A stretch of DNA of 64,000 nucleotides from Bacteroidota bacterium (GCA_027622975.1 JAQBVN010000005.1:1-64000); one strand, 5' to 3'; positions 16,723-26,057 are shown, counted from the stretch's first letter. A program made the numbers and translations. The notes: generated from the sequence alone by a model not told the origin.

Positions 16723-18192
16723 TCAATCTGTTTTTCCGAGCCGCAAGAGAATTGGCAGGGTGGCACCTTCGGCTTGGACGAAGAGGGTTGGGGTGGCGAG
16801 GAAGCGCGACGGGAGGTCGGCGGTGCCGTTGGCAGTGCAGCGCGCTTCGTGAAGCGTGGCGCCGGAAGCGTCAAGGATGCGGTACGTGCTTCCCGGAAGG
16901 GCATCGCGGAGCAGGACCCGGTCAGGACCGAGGCGGGTGAGGTGCGGCTGAAGGGACGAGAACGGTGCGTGTTGCACGGCGGAGGTGCCGTCGAGGGTGC
17001 CGCGGAGGTACTTGACCGTGCCGTCCGCGCTGTTTTGCCAAATCACGTGCACCGTGTTTCCGTGGACCGCCACGTCCGGGTGGCGGTTCGAGCCGGAGAG
17101 GGACTCGCTGAGGGGCACGGCCACGTCGACCAAGCCGCCGGGCAGGGCGTCGTGGGGGGCGACGGAGAGCTGGATTTCCCAGCCCCCGGAGCTTTGTTCC
17201 CACGCGACGACCGTGTGGGTGGGGCCGACGGCGACGTCCGGTTGGTTTTGGTTGATCGAACTGAACTGGGTGTCGGTGAGGGGGAGGGTGAGGCCGGCGT
17301 CGTCGGAGGCGGGGTCGGAGACGTTGAGGTAGACCTGCGAGCTGCCGCCTCCGGCGCTCATGAAGACCGAGGCGAGGCGGCCGTCAGGAAGCCAGGCGGC
17401 GCTGGTGCCCGTCTCCGGGCACGCGTTGATTTGCCAGTCCGTGGGGTCGAGGTCGAGTTGCTGGTCCCACGTGAGGCCGTCCTCCGAGGAGACGAGCCAC
17501 ATGTCGCGGATGTTGTTGTTGTTTCGGCGGTAGATGCTGTAATAGCGGCCGTTGCCGTAGATCGTGCGGCTGGGGCAGCATTCGCAGGCGATGCCGTTTC
17601 CGGCGGCCGCGCTGGCGGGCTCGGCAGGGTTCCAAGTCATGCCCCCGTCGGGGGAGAGGAGGACGCCTTCCTGGGCGTTGTTGCCGCTCCCGAGCTTGAG
17701 GGCGACGAAGGGGTTGCCGTCGTCGTCAAAGGCGGGGATGGGCATGAAGTGATCTTCGGTGGCGTTGGGGGCGATGGGGTACGAGGCCGACCAGGTCAGG
17801 CCGCCGTCGTCGGAGCGCATGAACATGGCGCCGGTGGCCCACTGGCCCGCGATTTGGTAGGCTAGGCCGATCGTGTTGCCCCACGTGGCGACGTCCGGAC
17901 CCTCCGCGTCGCTCAAAAAGATGCCCGCCTCGGTGGGGACGGCTTGGGGCGTGTTGAACGTTCCGTTCTCGCTCGTGGCGACGTAGAGGCCGTCGTTGTT
18001 CTTCCCCATGAACACCACGGGGTCGCCCTCGGCGTCGAGGACCAAGCGCGGGCATTTGTTGCCAAACGCGCTCTCGGCGACGTCGAGGGGTTCGGGGAAG
18101 TCCCAGGTGATTTGGGCTTGGAGGGGAGCTGCGAAAAGGCCCCAAATCAGGGCGAGGACAGCGATATGAACAGGGCGGGCGGAACAAGTCAT
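16723..18192 (-). CDS. secreted sialidase-fold (BNR/Asp-box) protein
   Basis: The ATG at 18192 opens a signal peptide (core AVLALIWGLFAAPLQAQ), so the 88 residues upstream are dropped; the product has 489 residues. It shows Asp-box repeats SDDGGLTWSAS, SPDGGMTWNP and SEDGLTWDQ, plus a Cys cluster ACECCPSRTIYG, within a six-bladed-propeller-like sequence. The C-terminus (SFLATPTLFVQAEGATLPILL region) resembles a short sorting-type beta domain but is not a clear type IX signal. Sialidase-like proteins of this type often lack known activity; I infer an extracellular glycan-binding or hydrolase role only. Confidence 0.72.
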   Translation of the reverse strand: MTCSARPVHIAVLALIWGLFAAPLQAQITWDFPEPLDVAESAFGNKCPRLVLDAEGDPVVFMGKNNDGLYVATSENGTFNTPQAVPTEAGIFLSDAEGPDVATWGNTIGLAYQIAGQWATGAMFMRSDDGGLTWSASYPIAPNATEDHFMPIPAFDDDGNPFVALKLGSGNNAQEGVLLSPDGGMTWNPAEPASAAAGNGIACECCPSRTIYGNGRYYSIYRRNNNNIRDMWLVSSEDGLTWDQQLDLDPTDWQINACPETGTSAAWLPDGRLASVFMSAGGGSSQVYLNVSDPASDDAGLTLPLTDTQFSSINQNQPDVAVGPTHTVVAWEQSSGGWEIQLSVAPHDALPGGLVDVAVPLSESLSGSNRHPDVAVHGNTVHVIWQNSADGTVKYLRGTLDGTSAVQHAPFSSLQPHLTRLGPDRVLLRDALPGSTYRILDASGATLHEARCTANGTADLPSRFLATPTLFVQAEGATLPILLRLGKTD

Positions 18193-18250
18193 GCGGCAAG
18201 ATGGCAGAAATCCCCCAAACAGGGGAGGTCCCATGCGCAAAGTGTGAACG

Positions 18251-18258
18251 TATTTTTG
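18251..18258 (+). promoter_or_regulatory. -7 box (TATTTTTG) of feoA
   Basis: A perfect TAnnTTTG match ending four bases before the ATG at 18263. It supports that start and a leaderless feoA message. Confidence 0.6.
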
Positions 18259-18262
18259 CACC

Positions 18263-18514
18263 ATGCAGATGAAGCGTTTGTCCGATTTGGGTCCTGCCGA
18301 GTGCGGGGTCATCGAGCGCGTCGACACCCCGGAAGAGGTGATGGCGCTCGTCCAAATGGGATGTTGCATCGGGTCGTCGGTTGAGGTGCGCCACGTGGCG
18401 CCCGCCGGAGGCCCCATGGCCATTTGCACCTGCGGCCGCACGCTGTCGGTGCGCAAGGAAGCGGCAGCTCACCTGTGGGTGCGCGTGGCTGCCGATGCCA
18501 CCGAAGTGGCGTAA
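18263..18514 (+). CDS. feoA: FeoA-like ferrous iron transport accessory protein
   Basis: 83 residues forming an SH3-like FeoA domain: KRLSDLGPAECGVIERVD, a central MGCCIGSSVEVRHVAPAGGP and a C-terminal TLSVRKEAAAHLWV. FeoA binds the FeoB transporter and is needed for Fe(II) uptake. Many Bacteroidota fuse FeoA to FeoB or place it upstream; here it is on the opposite strand, with only 6 bases between its stop and that of feoB. An in-frame ATG at 18269 is a minor alternative start. Confidence 0.82.
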   Translation: MQMKRLSDLGPAECGVIERVDTPEEVMALVQMGCCIGSSVEVRHVAPAGGPMAICTCGRTLSVRKEAAAHLWVRVAADATEVA

Positions 18515-18520
18515 CAGGTT

Positions 18521-20560
18521 TTACGACAAGAGGGCGTGGGTGACCCAGGCCAAAACGTAGGCCAGGGCAGTCAGGGCTGTGGCTTGTCCAAGGGCCCAGC
18601 GCCAGCTGTTGAGTTCGGAGCGCACGATGGCGACGGTGCTCAGGCATTGCATCGCGAACATGTAAAAGACGATGAGGGAGGCTGCCGAGGCGGTGGTGAG
18701 CAGGGGGCGTCCGGTTCGCGGGTGGGTCTCTTGGGCCAGACGGGCCTTGAGGTCGCTGACCTTGGGCGTGGAGCCGTCGGCGGAGGGGTAGAGGGTTTGG
18801 ACGGTGCCAACGAAGACTTCGCGGGCCGCGAAGGAGCTCAGGACGGCGATGCCGAGGCGGCCGTCGTAGCCGAGCGGGGTGACGACGGGTTCAATGGCGT
18901 CGCCGATGGCTCCGAGAACGCTCGTTTCGAGGCGTTGGGCGGGCTCCATGGCTTGCCGCTCGGCGAGGGTGCCGGAGCCAAGGAAGCCGAGGCCCCAAAG
19001 GACCACGCTCAGGATCAAGATCACCTGCCCGGCTGAGCGAAGGAAGACGGAGCCTTGGCGGATCATGTTGCCCGCCACGAGGGAGAGCTTGGGGAGCCGG
19101 TAGGGCGGCCACTCTTCGGCCAGCTCTCGGCGCTGTGCGTTCTTGGGGAGATTGCGGTGAAGGAGCCAGGCCATGACGAGGGTGGCCGCCGCGCTGGCGA
19201 GGTACAGCCCGTACAGGAAGAGACCCTGGCGGTTGAAGCCGAGGACCGAGCCGTCCGGAACGACGAAGGCGATGAGGAAGGCGTAGACCGGGAGACGCGC
19301 CGAGCACGTCATCATGGGGGTGACGAGGATGGTCACGAGGCGCTCTCGGCGGTCCGGCAGGGCGCGGGCGGCCATCACGGCTGGGACGGCACAGGCCATC
19401 CCTCCCACGAGGCTGACGGCGCTGCGGCCAGCGAGGCCGAGGCGTCGAAGGAACCGGTCCCCCACGTACCCGAGACGCGCCATCGCGCCGCTGTGTTCGA
19501 GGAGGGCCGTGAAGCCGAAGAGGATCATGATTTGGGGCAAAAACACGAGGATGCCGGCGAGGCCCGCCAAGGCGCCGTCCACGATCAAGCTCCGCCACCA
19601 CGTGTCGGGCAGCGCGCCGTTCACCCAGTCGATGCCGTTCGCCATCCAGCCGTCAAGCAGGTCGGTCGGCACCGTCGCCCAGCTGTAGACGGCTTGGAAC
19701 ATCACAAAGAAGATCAGCCCAAACCCCAACACCCCCCATACCGGATGCGTCAGGACGTTGTCCAGCCAGCGCGTCGTGGAAGGTGCCACGACGGGGTCGG
19801 GGGTCGGAAGGATTTCGCGAATCTGCGCCATGCGTTCGCCCGCTTCCTCGAGTTGCATCGCGGACGGGCTGTCCATCGTGGCGCGGGCTTCCCGCCAGGC
19901 CGCTTGCCCGGCTTCCGAGAGCCACGACGGGACGTCGCGCATGCGCAGCAGGTGGCACAGCCGGCCGGGGGTGCTGGCGGGCAGGTGCGGACGGAGGGCG
20001 CGAACGCCGGCCTCCATGGATTCCGGCACGGCCCGAATCGCGGCGCAGGCTTTCGGTACGTCCAAAATCGGCGCCCAGGACTGCACCCAGCCGTTCGGGT
20101 CGTCGTCGTGGGCGTTGATCACACGCACGGGCATGTCGAGGGCGTCCTCGAGCTCGCGCGCCTGAGTCCGGAGATCGGCACGCGACGGCCCGGTCGTGTG
20201 CATGTGGTTCAACAGAAGCATGCAAGGAACCCCCAACTCACGCACCTGCAAGGCCAGAAAGAGTTGACCTTGGAGCGTCAACGCGTCGGCGACAAGCAAG
20301 ATGAAGTCAGGGCGGTGTGGATGCGTGGGGTCGAGGAGGGTGCGCTCGGTGACGCGACCATCGTCGGTTTGGGCATGCAGGTTGTACAAACCAGGCAGGT
20401 CATGGATCATCCAGCTTCCCCCCCCTTGATGACGACAAGTTCCCACTGCTGTGTCCACTGTGACCCCCGCAAGGTTGCCCACAGAGACAGACTTGCCGGT
20501 CAATCGTTGAAAGAGGGTGGACTTGCCCGTGTTGGGGTTGCCGACGAGTGCGAGATTCAC
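18521..20560 (-). CDS. feoB: FeoB ferrous iron transporter with degenerate G4 motif
   Basis: 679 residues from a GTG start at 20560. The cytoplasmic G domain has G1 GNPNTGKS (7-14) and G3 DLPG (54-57), but the G4 position reads NHMH (118-121) where NxxD is normal. A helical linker follows, then the membrane part with the two gate segments GGMACAVPAVMAARALP and FAAREVFVGTVQTLYP and the core LVTPMMTCSARLPVYAF. FeoB moves Fe(II) across the inner membrane. It lies 63 bases after the EnvC-like gene in the same direction and converges on feoA. Confidence 0.92.
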   Translation of the reverse strand: MNLALVGNPNTGKSTLFQRLTGKSVSVGNLAGVTVDTAVGTCRHQGGGSWMIHDLPGLYNLHAQTDDGRVTERTLLDPTHPHRPDFILLVADALTLQGQLFLALQVRELGVPCMLLLNHMHTTGPSRADLRTQARELEDALDMPVRVINAHDDDPNGWVQSWAPILDVPKACAAIRAVPESMEAGVRALRPHLPASTPGRLCHLLRMRDVPSWLSEAGQAAWREARATMDSPSAMQLEEAGERMAQIREILPTPDPVVAPSTTRWLDNVLTHPVWGVLGFGLIFFVMFQAVYSWATVPTDLLDGWMANGIDWVNGALPDTWWRSLIVDGALAGLAGILVFLPQIMILFGFTALLEHSGAMARLGYVGDRFLRRLGLAGRSAVSLVGGMACAVPAVMAARALPDRRERLVTILVTPMMTCSARLPVYAFLIAFVVPDGSVLGFNRQGLFLYGLYLASAAATLVMAWLLHRNLPKNAQRRELAEEWPPYRLPKLSLVAGNMIRQGSVFLRSAGQVILILSVVLWGLGFLGSGTLAERQAMEPAQRLETSVLGAIGDAIEPVVTPLGYDGRLGIAVLSSFAAREVFVGTVQTLYPSADGSTPKVSDLKARLAQETHPRTGRPLLTTASAASLIVFYMFAMQCLSTVAIVRSELNSWRWALGQATALTALAYVLAWVTHALLS

Positions 20561-20623
20561 GGGCGCAAGTTGGTTTGGAATGACATCAGGTACAATCCCC
20601 TCATTGGGTCATTTGCCATGCCT

Positions 20624-21919
20624 TCATTTGGACTTGAGCCACGTCCTTGGATCCTGTGGAGCGCGCTCGGAACCAATGATTTTCCAAACTTCAAAATGCA
20701 AAATCGCGTTTTCGCCCTTCGTTCCGTGAACCTCTCCGAGAAAGGAACCCACGTCAACCTCGTCGCCTTTTTGGACGGGACAATTCGACAAGTTGGAATA
20801 CACCGTGCGGTAGGCACCGTGGGTGACAATCAGGGTGGTCCCTGCCCCAGGAAGGCTGAAGATGCTGGTGACTTTGCCCCGGAAGATGCTCAGCACGCGG
20901 TTGCCGGCCTCGGTGGTGATGTCGATGCCGTTGTTGTCAATGGTGATTCCGGCCAAGGTGGCGTGTGGCTGACGCCCAAACCCCTGCGTCACAACGCCCC
21001 TCATCACCGGCCAGGGGAGGGAACGCTTGTTATTTTCGAAGTCCTCAGAGACGATTTTGCCGGCGGGCGTCAGGGCAAATTCGCCCGCCGCCGAAGCACG
21101 CTCGGCCTCGATTTCAGCCTCGATGATCCTTTTGATTTCATCGTTGAGCCGCTGGCGTTCGCGTTCTTGTTCTTTTTGGGCTTTCCGCAAGCGGCTCTCT
21201 TCTGCCTTGAGTTGCTCCACCAACCGCGCGCGCTCGACCCGGTCACCTTTCAATTCATCCCGGGCTTCCTTGGCTTCAGCCAACGCCATTTCGACGGCAC
21301 CCCGCTCCTCTGCCAGGGTGATTCGAATGTCCCCCAATTCGGCTTGGGCGGCCTCAATTTGTTCCACCTGCCTTTTTCGGACTTCGGAGTACGACTGGAT
21401 CATTTGGAACCTCAGCACGGCTTGTGAAAAGTCCTCCGCTGCGAACACAAACATCCATGGATTCGACGAAAGCTTCATGCGGTAGGCTTGGCGAATCATG
21501 CGTGCATACTCGTCTTTGAGCGCGGCCACGTGACCTTCCAGGGTTCGGATTTCTGTGTCTGTTCCTCGCATCGACCGCTCCAACGAATGGATGGTGCCCT
21601 CGTGGTGGTTGACCAACTTTTGACGGAGTTGGATTTGCTGATCGAGCAAGGCAACCTGTGCAGAGGCATTGTCGCGGTTGCTCCTCGCTTTGCCCAAAAG
21701 GGCCTCCGTGGTGGCGAGCTGAGCCGTGATGCGGTCCCGTTCTTTTTGAAGGGCCTCCTTGCTTGGGGTTTGGCCCCACGAGATGCCGGGCCACGCAACG
21801 AGGCTCACCCAGAGAGCGAGCCGGACCAGCCGACCCCACTTCGCAGGCTCATGCGCGATGCGTATTTCAAAGGGAGGTGCGTCGTTCAAAATTGTCCGGA
21901 ATTGTGAAAGGGAAGTCAT
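20624..21919 (-). CDS. EnvC-like murein hydrolase activator with degenerate LytM domain
   Basis: About 431 residues from the ATG at 21919; the frame could start at 21949, and the true signal peptide (LVRLALWVSLVAWPGISWGQ) begins some 30 residues in. After it comes a long coiled coil (about 45-260, rich in E/K/R/Q), then a peptidase M23/LytM domain. Of the metal ligands, the first His region reads DNNGIDI (His replaced by Asn) and the HxH motif reads ILHFE (first His lost), so it is probably catalytically dead like EnvC, activating amidases at division. The start overlaps the end of the DUF4292 gene. Confidence 0.8.
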   Translation of the reverse strand: MTSLSQFRTILNDAPPFEIRIAHEPAKWGRLVRLALWVSLVAWPGISWGQTPSKEALQKERDRITAQLATTEALLGKARSNRDNASAQVALLDQQIQLRQKLVNHHEGTIHSLERSMRGTDTEIRTLEGHVAALKDEYARMIRQAYRMKLSSNPWMFVFAAEDFSQAVLRFQMIQSYSEVRKRQVEQIEAAQAELGDIRITLAEERGAVEMALAEAKEARDELKGDRVERARLVEQLKAEESRLRKAQKEQERERQRLNDEIKRIIEAEIEAERASAAGEFALTPAGKIVSEDFENNKRSLPWPVMRGVVTQGFGRQPHATLAGITIDNNGIDITTEAGNRVLSIFRGKVTSIFSLPGAGTTLIVTHGAYRTVYSNLSNCPVQKGDEVDVGSFLGEVHGTKGENAILHFEVWKIIGSERAPQDPRTWLKSK

Positions 21920-22793
21920 AGACCCGCTCCGGCCTGCGCCGCTTGACAATCACCAAGGCATCAAATCGTCCCTCGGGCCCCAGTGCCTTCATGTGGATGC
22001 GGTTGGGAAGACGACCGAGTTCCGTCTCCTCAAAGTCGCCCCGCTCCACCTGCAAAGTCCTCTGCCTCAAGAGGTCGTCAATCACATCCCGGACAGGATC
22101 GTACGTCATGCCATCCACCCAATACCTCTTCACCAGCAGTTCCTCGTCATCCTCCGCTTTTTCGAGGAGTCGCTCGGCTTTTTTGTCTTTCAACACGATG
22201 CTCAAACTGTCATCCGGCACAAAAGTCTTCTCATCCGCCCCCACGAGCTTTCGGACATTGCGATCGTACTTGGTCATCAGCACGTAATGGCCCTCTTGGA
22301 TCTTGCTCACGTAGTCCTCCTGATCGGGTCTCAGGTACAGGGGTTCACCGAGCAGTATGCTTTGCACAAGACCAAAATCGAGCGGCGCCTTCAACGCCGA
22401 CTCGAGCATGGCATAATCGCCTTGAAACACGAAGCGATTTCCAGGTAGTTTGCTCAAGACCAACACGGAATCGGGTGTGAGCAAGACCCTCGCTGCCTCC
22501 ACGCCGTAAGTGATGCTCATCCAAATCACGCTGTCTTTGGCCATCCGTACGTTCATGGTGAAGGATCCCGATTGATTCATGGCTTCAGCACTCGCTTCCA
22601 GCCGCAGCCCCAGCATGTGCCATTCGGGCGACCGGGCTTGGAGGCTGTCGATCAGCGCTTCCGCTTCGTGGTTGGTCAAGGTCTGTTGGGTCCGACGGGT
22701 GGAGGTCAAACACCCCGTCGACGATGTGAACAACAGGATGGCCGCAGCCATCCCCATCATCCAGTGCGCTATGTGGTGCCCCCTAGAGGTCAC
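21867..22793 (-). CDS. DUF4292 lipoprotein
   Basis: 308 residues from a GTG at 22793 that overlaps the previous stop (GTGA). A lipoprotein signal ends SSTGC (C28). The mature protein has the LolA/LolB-like half-barrel pattern of DUF4292: VRMAKDSVIWMSITYGVEAARVL, then DFGLVQSILLGEPL and a C-terminal RPERVYDFPFTIPDNFER. Role inferred: handling of lipids or lipoproteins at the outer membrane. The neighbours (TPR lipoprotein upstream, EnvC-like downstream) are the standard Bacteroidota arrangement. Confidence 0.8.
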   Translation of the reverse strand: MTSRGHHIAHWMMGMAAAILLFTSSTGCLTSTRRTQQTLTNHEAEALIDSLQARSPEWHMLGLRLEASAEAMNQSGSFTMNVRMAKDSVIWMSITYGVEAARVLLTPDSVLVLSKLPGNRFVFQGDYAMLESALKAPLDFGLVQSILLGEPLYLRPDQEDYVSKIQEGHYVLMTKYDRNVRKLVGADEKTFVPDDSLSIVLKDKKAERLLEKAEDDEELLVKRYWVDGMTYDPVRDVIDDLLRQRTLQVERGDFEETELGRLPNRIHMKALGPEGRFDALVIVKRRRPERVYDFPFTIPDNFERRTSL

Positions 22794-24538
22794 TCGCGGC
22801 GGAGTTTGGCATTCAACACATCCAACTTTCCTCCGGCATCGATGGCTCTCTGGAAGGCGTCCAAGGCACCCGCCTCATCGCCCATCGCTCTGCGGATGTC
22901 CCCTTCGTGTTCAAGGGCCACGGGATCTCCGTTCATGCCGTTGGACTGGGCATCCAAGATCCACACCAAGGCTTCGTCGAGTCGCTGCAATTTGTAGAGG
23001 ATGTAGGCCTGGGTGTCCATGAAATTGCCTTCGCCAGACATCAACGCGTTGGCCTTCGTGCTGCATTCGAGGGCCCGGTCCAACGAGGCTTTGCCCGATG
23101 GGAGGTTGTGCCGCCCGGCCAAATAGTAGGCGTGGTTGTTCAGCACGTAGGGGTCTTCGTAGGCGCGCAGGCTCCGTTCAAACGCCTGTTCAGAATCGTC
23201 CAGTTTGCCCAGTTCTCTGAGGGATTGGGCCAAACCCGCGGCCAATGCCCCTGTCATGGCCGGCTCGTCCACAACTACACCCAAACCGCCGCGATAGGCC
23301 TCGACCGCCTCGGAGTGCCGGTCCATTTGACCGAGGGCATGGCCCTTGTCGTAATGCAGCAGTGGTGAGAGGGGGAACCTCGCCAAGGCCTCGTCGCAAA
23401 CCTCCAACATGGCCTCCCATTGACGCGCTTCAGCCTCGAGGGCGGCGAGGCTCACCCATGCGTCCAAGCTGCCCGGGGTCATGGCCACCACTTCCCGGCC
23501 CAAGGACAAGGCATCCACGAGTCGCCCCTCTTCTTGGGCACGGTCCCTCGCCCAGGCCAACACCCGATGGTCGTCTCGATGATGCGTTTCGAGCAGGACT
23601 TGAATGACGTTTGCGGCTTCCGAGAATTCAGGAGACCCTTGGGCCAAGAGGTGATAGGCCAGTGCGACTTGGAGTTTGTCCTCGAGAGGGACATCCGTCG
23701 AGGCAAATGCGCGCTGAAGGTGAATCAAGGCCTGGCTCAATTGATCACGACGGGTGTAGACTTCGGCCAATTCGAATTGAATCAACCCCCAATCGCTGCG
23801 CCCGGCCAGTTCCGAAAGGAGATCCAGGGCCGCGTCAAGATTTCCCGCAGCCATGAACCAACGCGCCAATTGCAGGGCAAAGACCTCGTCTTTGGGAAAG
23901 TCCTCCACGGCCTTGGTCAAGAACATCCCAAGGTCCTTGGGGGAGGCGACGTGCTCCACAATTCTCAACGCTTCCATCCTCACGTCAGGGTCCAAGCCAA
24001 CATGTCGCTCGTAATGCTCGAGGAGGGCGAGGGCAGGAGAGACGTGTCCTTCTGCCACCAGTTTTGCGGTGCATGATCCAACCGCTTCGATGTCCCCAGG
24101 CCGGGCCGTGGTGAATGCCATCCAATCCTTGGCTGCACCCTCCCCGTCGCCTGCCCCCAGCAAGGCTTCCCCGTGGTGAAACGCGACCCATGTGTTGGAA
24201 GGCTCCAATTCAAGGGCGCGGTCGAGGTGCGCAATCGCTGCTTCGTACCGCTTCAGTTGGACATCAATTTTCCCAAGGTTGTAATGAAAGGCATACTCTT
24301 CCGGTTGGGCTTCCGCACAGGTCAAAAAACTCGCGTATGCATCCTCCAAATCTCCCTTGAGAAGATGACCTTGTCCTTCAAACCACGTCCGTTGAACCTC
24401 CTCGGCGTAGGGCATGTCGCCGTCCTTTCCAACCAAGTTGGACACGAGCGTGCACCCGGGCAACATGATCCATGCCGCCATCACCACGACCCATGGGTAG
24501 GGTGATGTCCCTGTGAGATGGAGGCGACGATGGGTCAT
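22790..24538 (-). CDS. TPR-repeat lipoprotein
   Basis: The ATG at 24538 overlaps the preceding stop by 4 bases and gives a lipoprotein signal ending MLPGC (C29), so it is preferred to the longer frame. 582 residues, almost all tetratricopeptide repeats: AYASFLTCAEAQPEEYAFHYN, AIAHLDRALELEPSNTWV, ALIHLQRAF, AVEAYRGGLG, AFERSLRAYEDPYVLNNHAY and others. It is a likely scaffold in the envelope. It belongs to the conserved dut to EnvC gene string. Confidence 0.8.
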   Translation of the reverse strand: MTHRRLHLTGTSPYPWVVVMAAWIMLPGCTLVSNLVGKDGDMPYAEEVQRTWFEGQGHLLKGDLEDAYASFLTCAEAQPEEYAFHYNLGKIDVQLKRYEAAIAHLDRALELEPSNTWVAFHHGEALLGAGDGEGAAKDWMAFTTARPGDIEAVGSCTAKLVAEGHVSPALALLEHYERHVGLDPDVRMEALRIVEHVASPKDLGMFLTKAVEDFPKDEVFALQLARWFMAAGNLDAALDLLSELAGRSDWGLIQFELAEVYTRRDQLSQALIHLQRAFASTDVPLEDKLQVALAYHLLAQGSPEFSEAANVIQVLLETHHRDDHRVLAWARDRAQEEGRLVDALSLGREVVAMTPGSLDAWVSLAALEAEARQWEAMLEVCDEALARFPLSPLLHYDKGHALGQMDRHSEAVEAYRGGLGVVVDEPAMTGALAAGLAQSLRELGKLDDSEQAFERSLRAYEDPYVLNNHAYYLAGRHNLPSGKASLDRALECSTKANALMSGEGNFMDTQAYILYKLQRLDEALVWILDAQSNGMNGDPVALEHEGDIRRAMGDEAGALDAFQRAIDAGGKLDVLNAKLRRE

Positions 24539-25557
24539 GAGCGCGGGTTGCCGAGGGTTGAGTAATCGCCCAAACTCGCATCCTCTGGGGTGCCATGCCA
24601 AGCGGCATGCGCGCCCACCATGGCACCGTCAATCACCACGTGTTGAACCAAACTGTCGCCCGCAACGAGTGCGTTTTGAATTCGGGCATCACGAACGACT
24701 GTGCCAGCCCCCAGGGTCACATGGGGTCCCACCACGGACCGTTCCACCACCACCCCCTTGCCAAGGTGGCAGGGTTGTAAAATCACACTGTCCACGACGC
24801 GTGCCGAGGCGGGGACCGCGTCAAGTCGCCCCTCTTCTTCCAAGATGGAAAGCATCCGTGCGTTGGTTTCCACAGTCACGGCTTTGTTGCCACAATCCAT
24901 CCACTCAGACACTTCGCCTGGGATGAACTTCACACCATCTTGGGTCATGTGCCGGAGTGCGTCCGGCAATTGGTACTCCCCACCTCGTGCGATGTTGTGG
25001 TCAATCAGGTGCTGCAATTCTTTGCGGAGACGTGCGCCGTCTTTGAACGCATACATGCCAATCATGGCCAAGTCACCCACCCATTCTTGGGGCTTTTCCA
25101 CATAGTCTATGATGGTGCCAGTGTCGTCCGTGACAACCACGCCAAAGGCAGACGGGTCTTCAATTTTTTGGCAAAACAACACGCCATCGGCTTCCGGATC
25201 AATGGTGAAGTTGGCCCGAAACAACGTGTCGGCAAAGGCCACGACCACGGGCCCTTCGAGGAAATCTTGACCGCACAATATGGCATGGGCGGTGCCCAAG
25301 GGTTGTTCTTGGTAGCGAATGTGTCCCTTGGCACCGAGTCGTTCAGCCACGGCAATCAAATCGCGCTCCACATCTTCGCCGAATTGCCCTGTGACAAACA
25401 CAATGTTGTCAACCCCTTGGTGAGCGGTCCGCACGATGTCTTCGACAAGACGTTCAACGATGGGTTTGCCCGCCACAGGAACAAGAGGTTTGGGCACAGT
25501 CAGGGTGTGGGGTCGGAGGCGGCTTCCGCGGCCAGCCATGGGGATGATGATGTTCAT
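24535..25557 (-). CDS. sugar nucleotidyltransferase with left-handed beta-helix tail
   Basis: 340 residues. The N-terminal nucleotidyltransferase signature MNIIIPMAGRGSRLRPHT...PKPLVPVAGKP is intact, and YVEKPQEW and DCGNKAV fit RmlA/GlmU-type enzymes. The C-terminal third (VILQPCHLGKGVVVERSVVG onward) is hexapeptide-repeat beta-helix. It makes an NDP-sugar from a sugar-1-phosphate; the sugar is unknown. With the glucan phosphorylase producing glucose-1-phosphate elsewhere in the window a metabolic link is possible but unproven. It starts 23 bases after dut. Confidence 0.82.
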   Translation of the reverse strand: MNIIIPMAGRGSRLRPHTLTVPKPLVPVAGKPIVERLVEDIVRTAHQGVDNIVFVTGQFGEDVERDLIAVAERLGAKGHIRYQEQPLGTAHAILCGQDFLEGPVVVAFADTLFRANFTIDPEADGVLFCQKIEDPSAFGVVVTDDTGTIIDYVEKPQEWVGDLAMIGMYAFKDGARLRKELQHLIDHNIARGGEYQLPDALRHMTQDGVKFIPGEVSEWMDCGNKAVTVETNARMLSILEEEGRLDAVPASARVVDSVILQPCHLGKGVVVERSVVGPHVTLGAGTVVRDARIQNALVAGDSLVQHVVIDGAMVGAHAAWHGTPEDASLGDYSTLGNPRS

Positions 25558-25580
25558 GTCAAGTCAAATTGGGTTCAAGT

Positions 25581-26057
25581 TCAGTGAGTTCCGGTGTGGC
25601 CAAATCCGCCTGTTCCACGCGTCGTCTCAGTCAACCCCTCGACGTCTTCCACAAGGTTCCAGCGGACCCTTTCATACCGGGCTACCACGAGTTGGGCCAC
25701 CCTTTCACCATCCTCAACGGTGAAGGGGACTTGGCCATGATTGATGAGGATTACCCCGACATCACCGCGGTAGTCCGCGTCGATGGTTCCTGGGCTGTTC
25801 AGCACGGTGACACCATGTTTGAAAGCCAAACCGCTTCGTGGTCTGACTTGGGCTTCAAAGCCGGCAGGCAATGCCAAATGAAGCCCCGTGGGAATCAAGG
25901 CGCGTTCCCCAGGTTGAAGGACCTTGGGTGCGTCGAGCTTGGCCCGTAAGTCAAGGCCCGCGCTTTCAGGGGTTGCGTATGTCGGCAACTCGTGATGAGA
26001 CGTGGTCGCGACGGGGACCTCGACGGTCCAGGTTGGGGCATCCTTCAGCTCACTCAT
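25581..26057 (-). CDS. dut: dUTP diphosphatase
   Basis: The ATG at 26057 overlaps the crotonase stop (ATGA). 158 residues with the five trimeric dUTPase motifs: [36 protein letters not shown] and the C-terminal [10 protein letters not shown] (His where Ser is commoner). It hydrolyses dUTP to dUMP and pyrophosphate, keeping uracil out of DNA. Confidence 0.93.
   Translation of the reverse strand: MSELKDAPTWTVEVPVATTSHHELPTYATPESAGLDLRAKLDAPKVLQPGERALIPTGLHLALPAGFEAQVRPRSGLAFKHGVTVLNSPGTIDADYRGDVGVILINHGQVPFTVEDGERVAQLVVARYERVRWNLVEDVEGLTETTRGTGGFGHTGTH

Noticed and set aside
19055-21427. 790-codon plus-strand ORF across feoB and the EnvC-like gene
   Set aside because: Antisense to two well-supported genes and without recognisable motifs; GC-rich coding strands often leave such open frames.
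21867-21949. Frameshift or gene fusion at the overlap of the DUF4292 and EnvC-like genes
   Set aside because: Both proteins are complete with their own signal sequences; the overlap reflects an uncertain start of the second gene.
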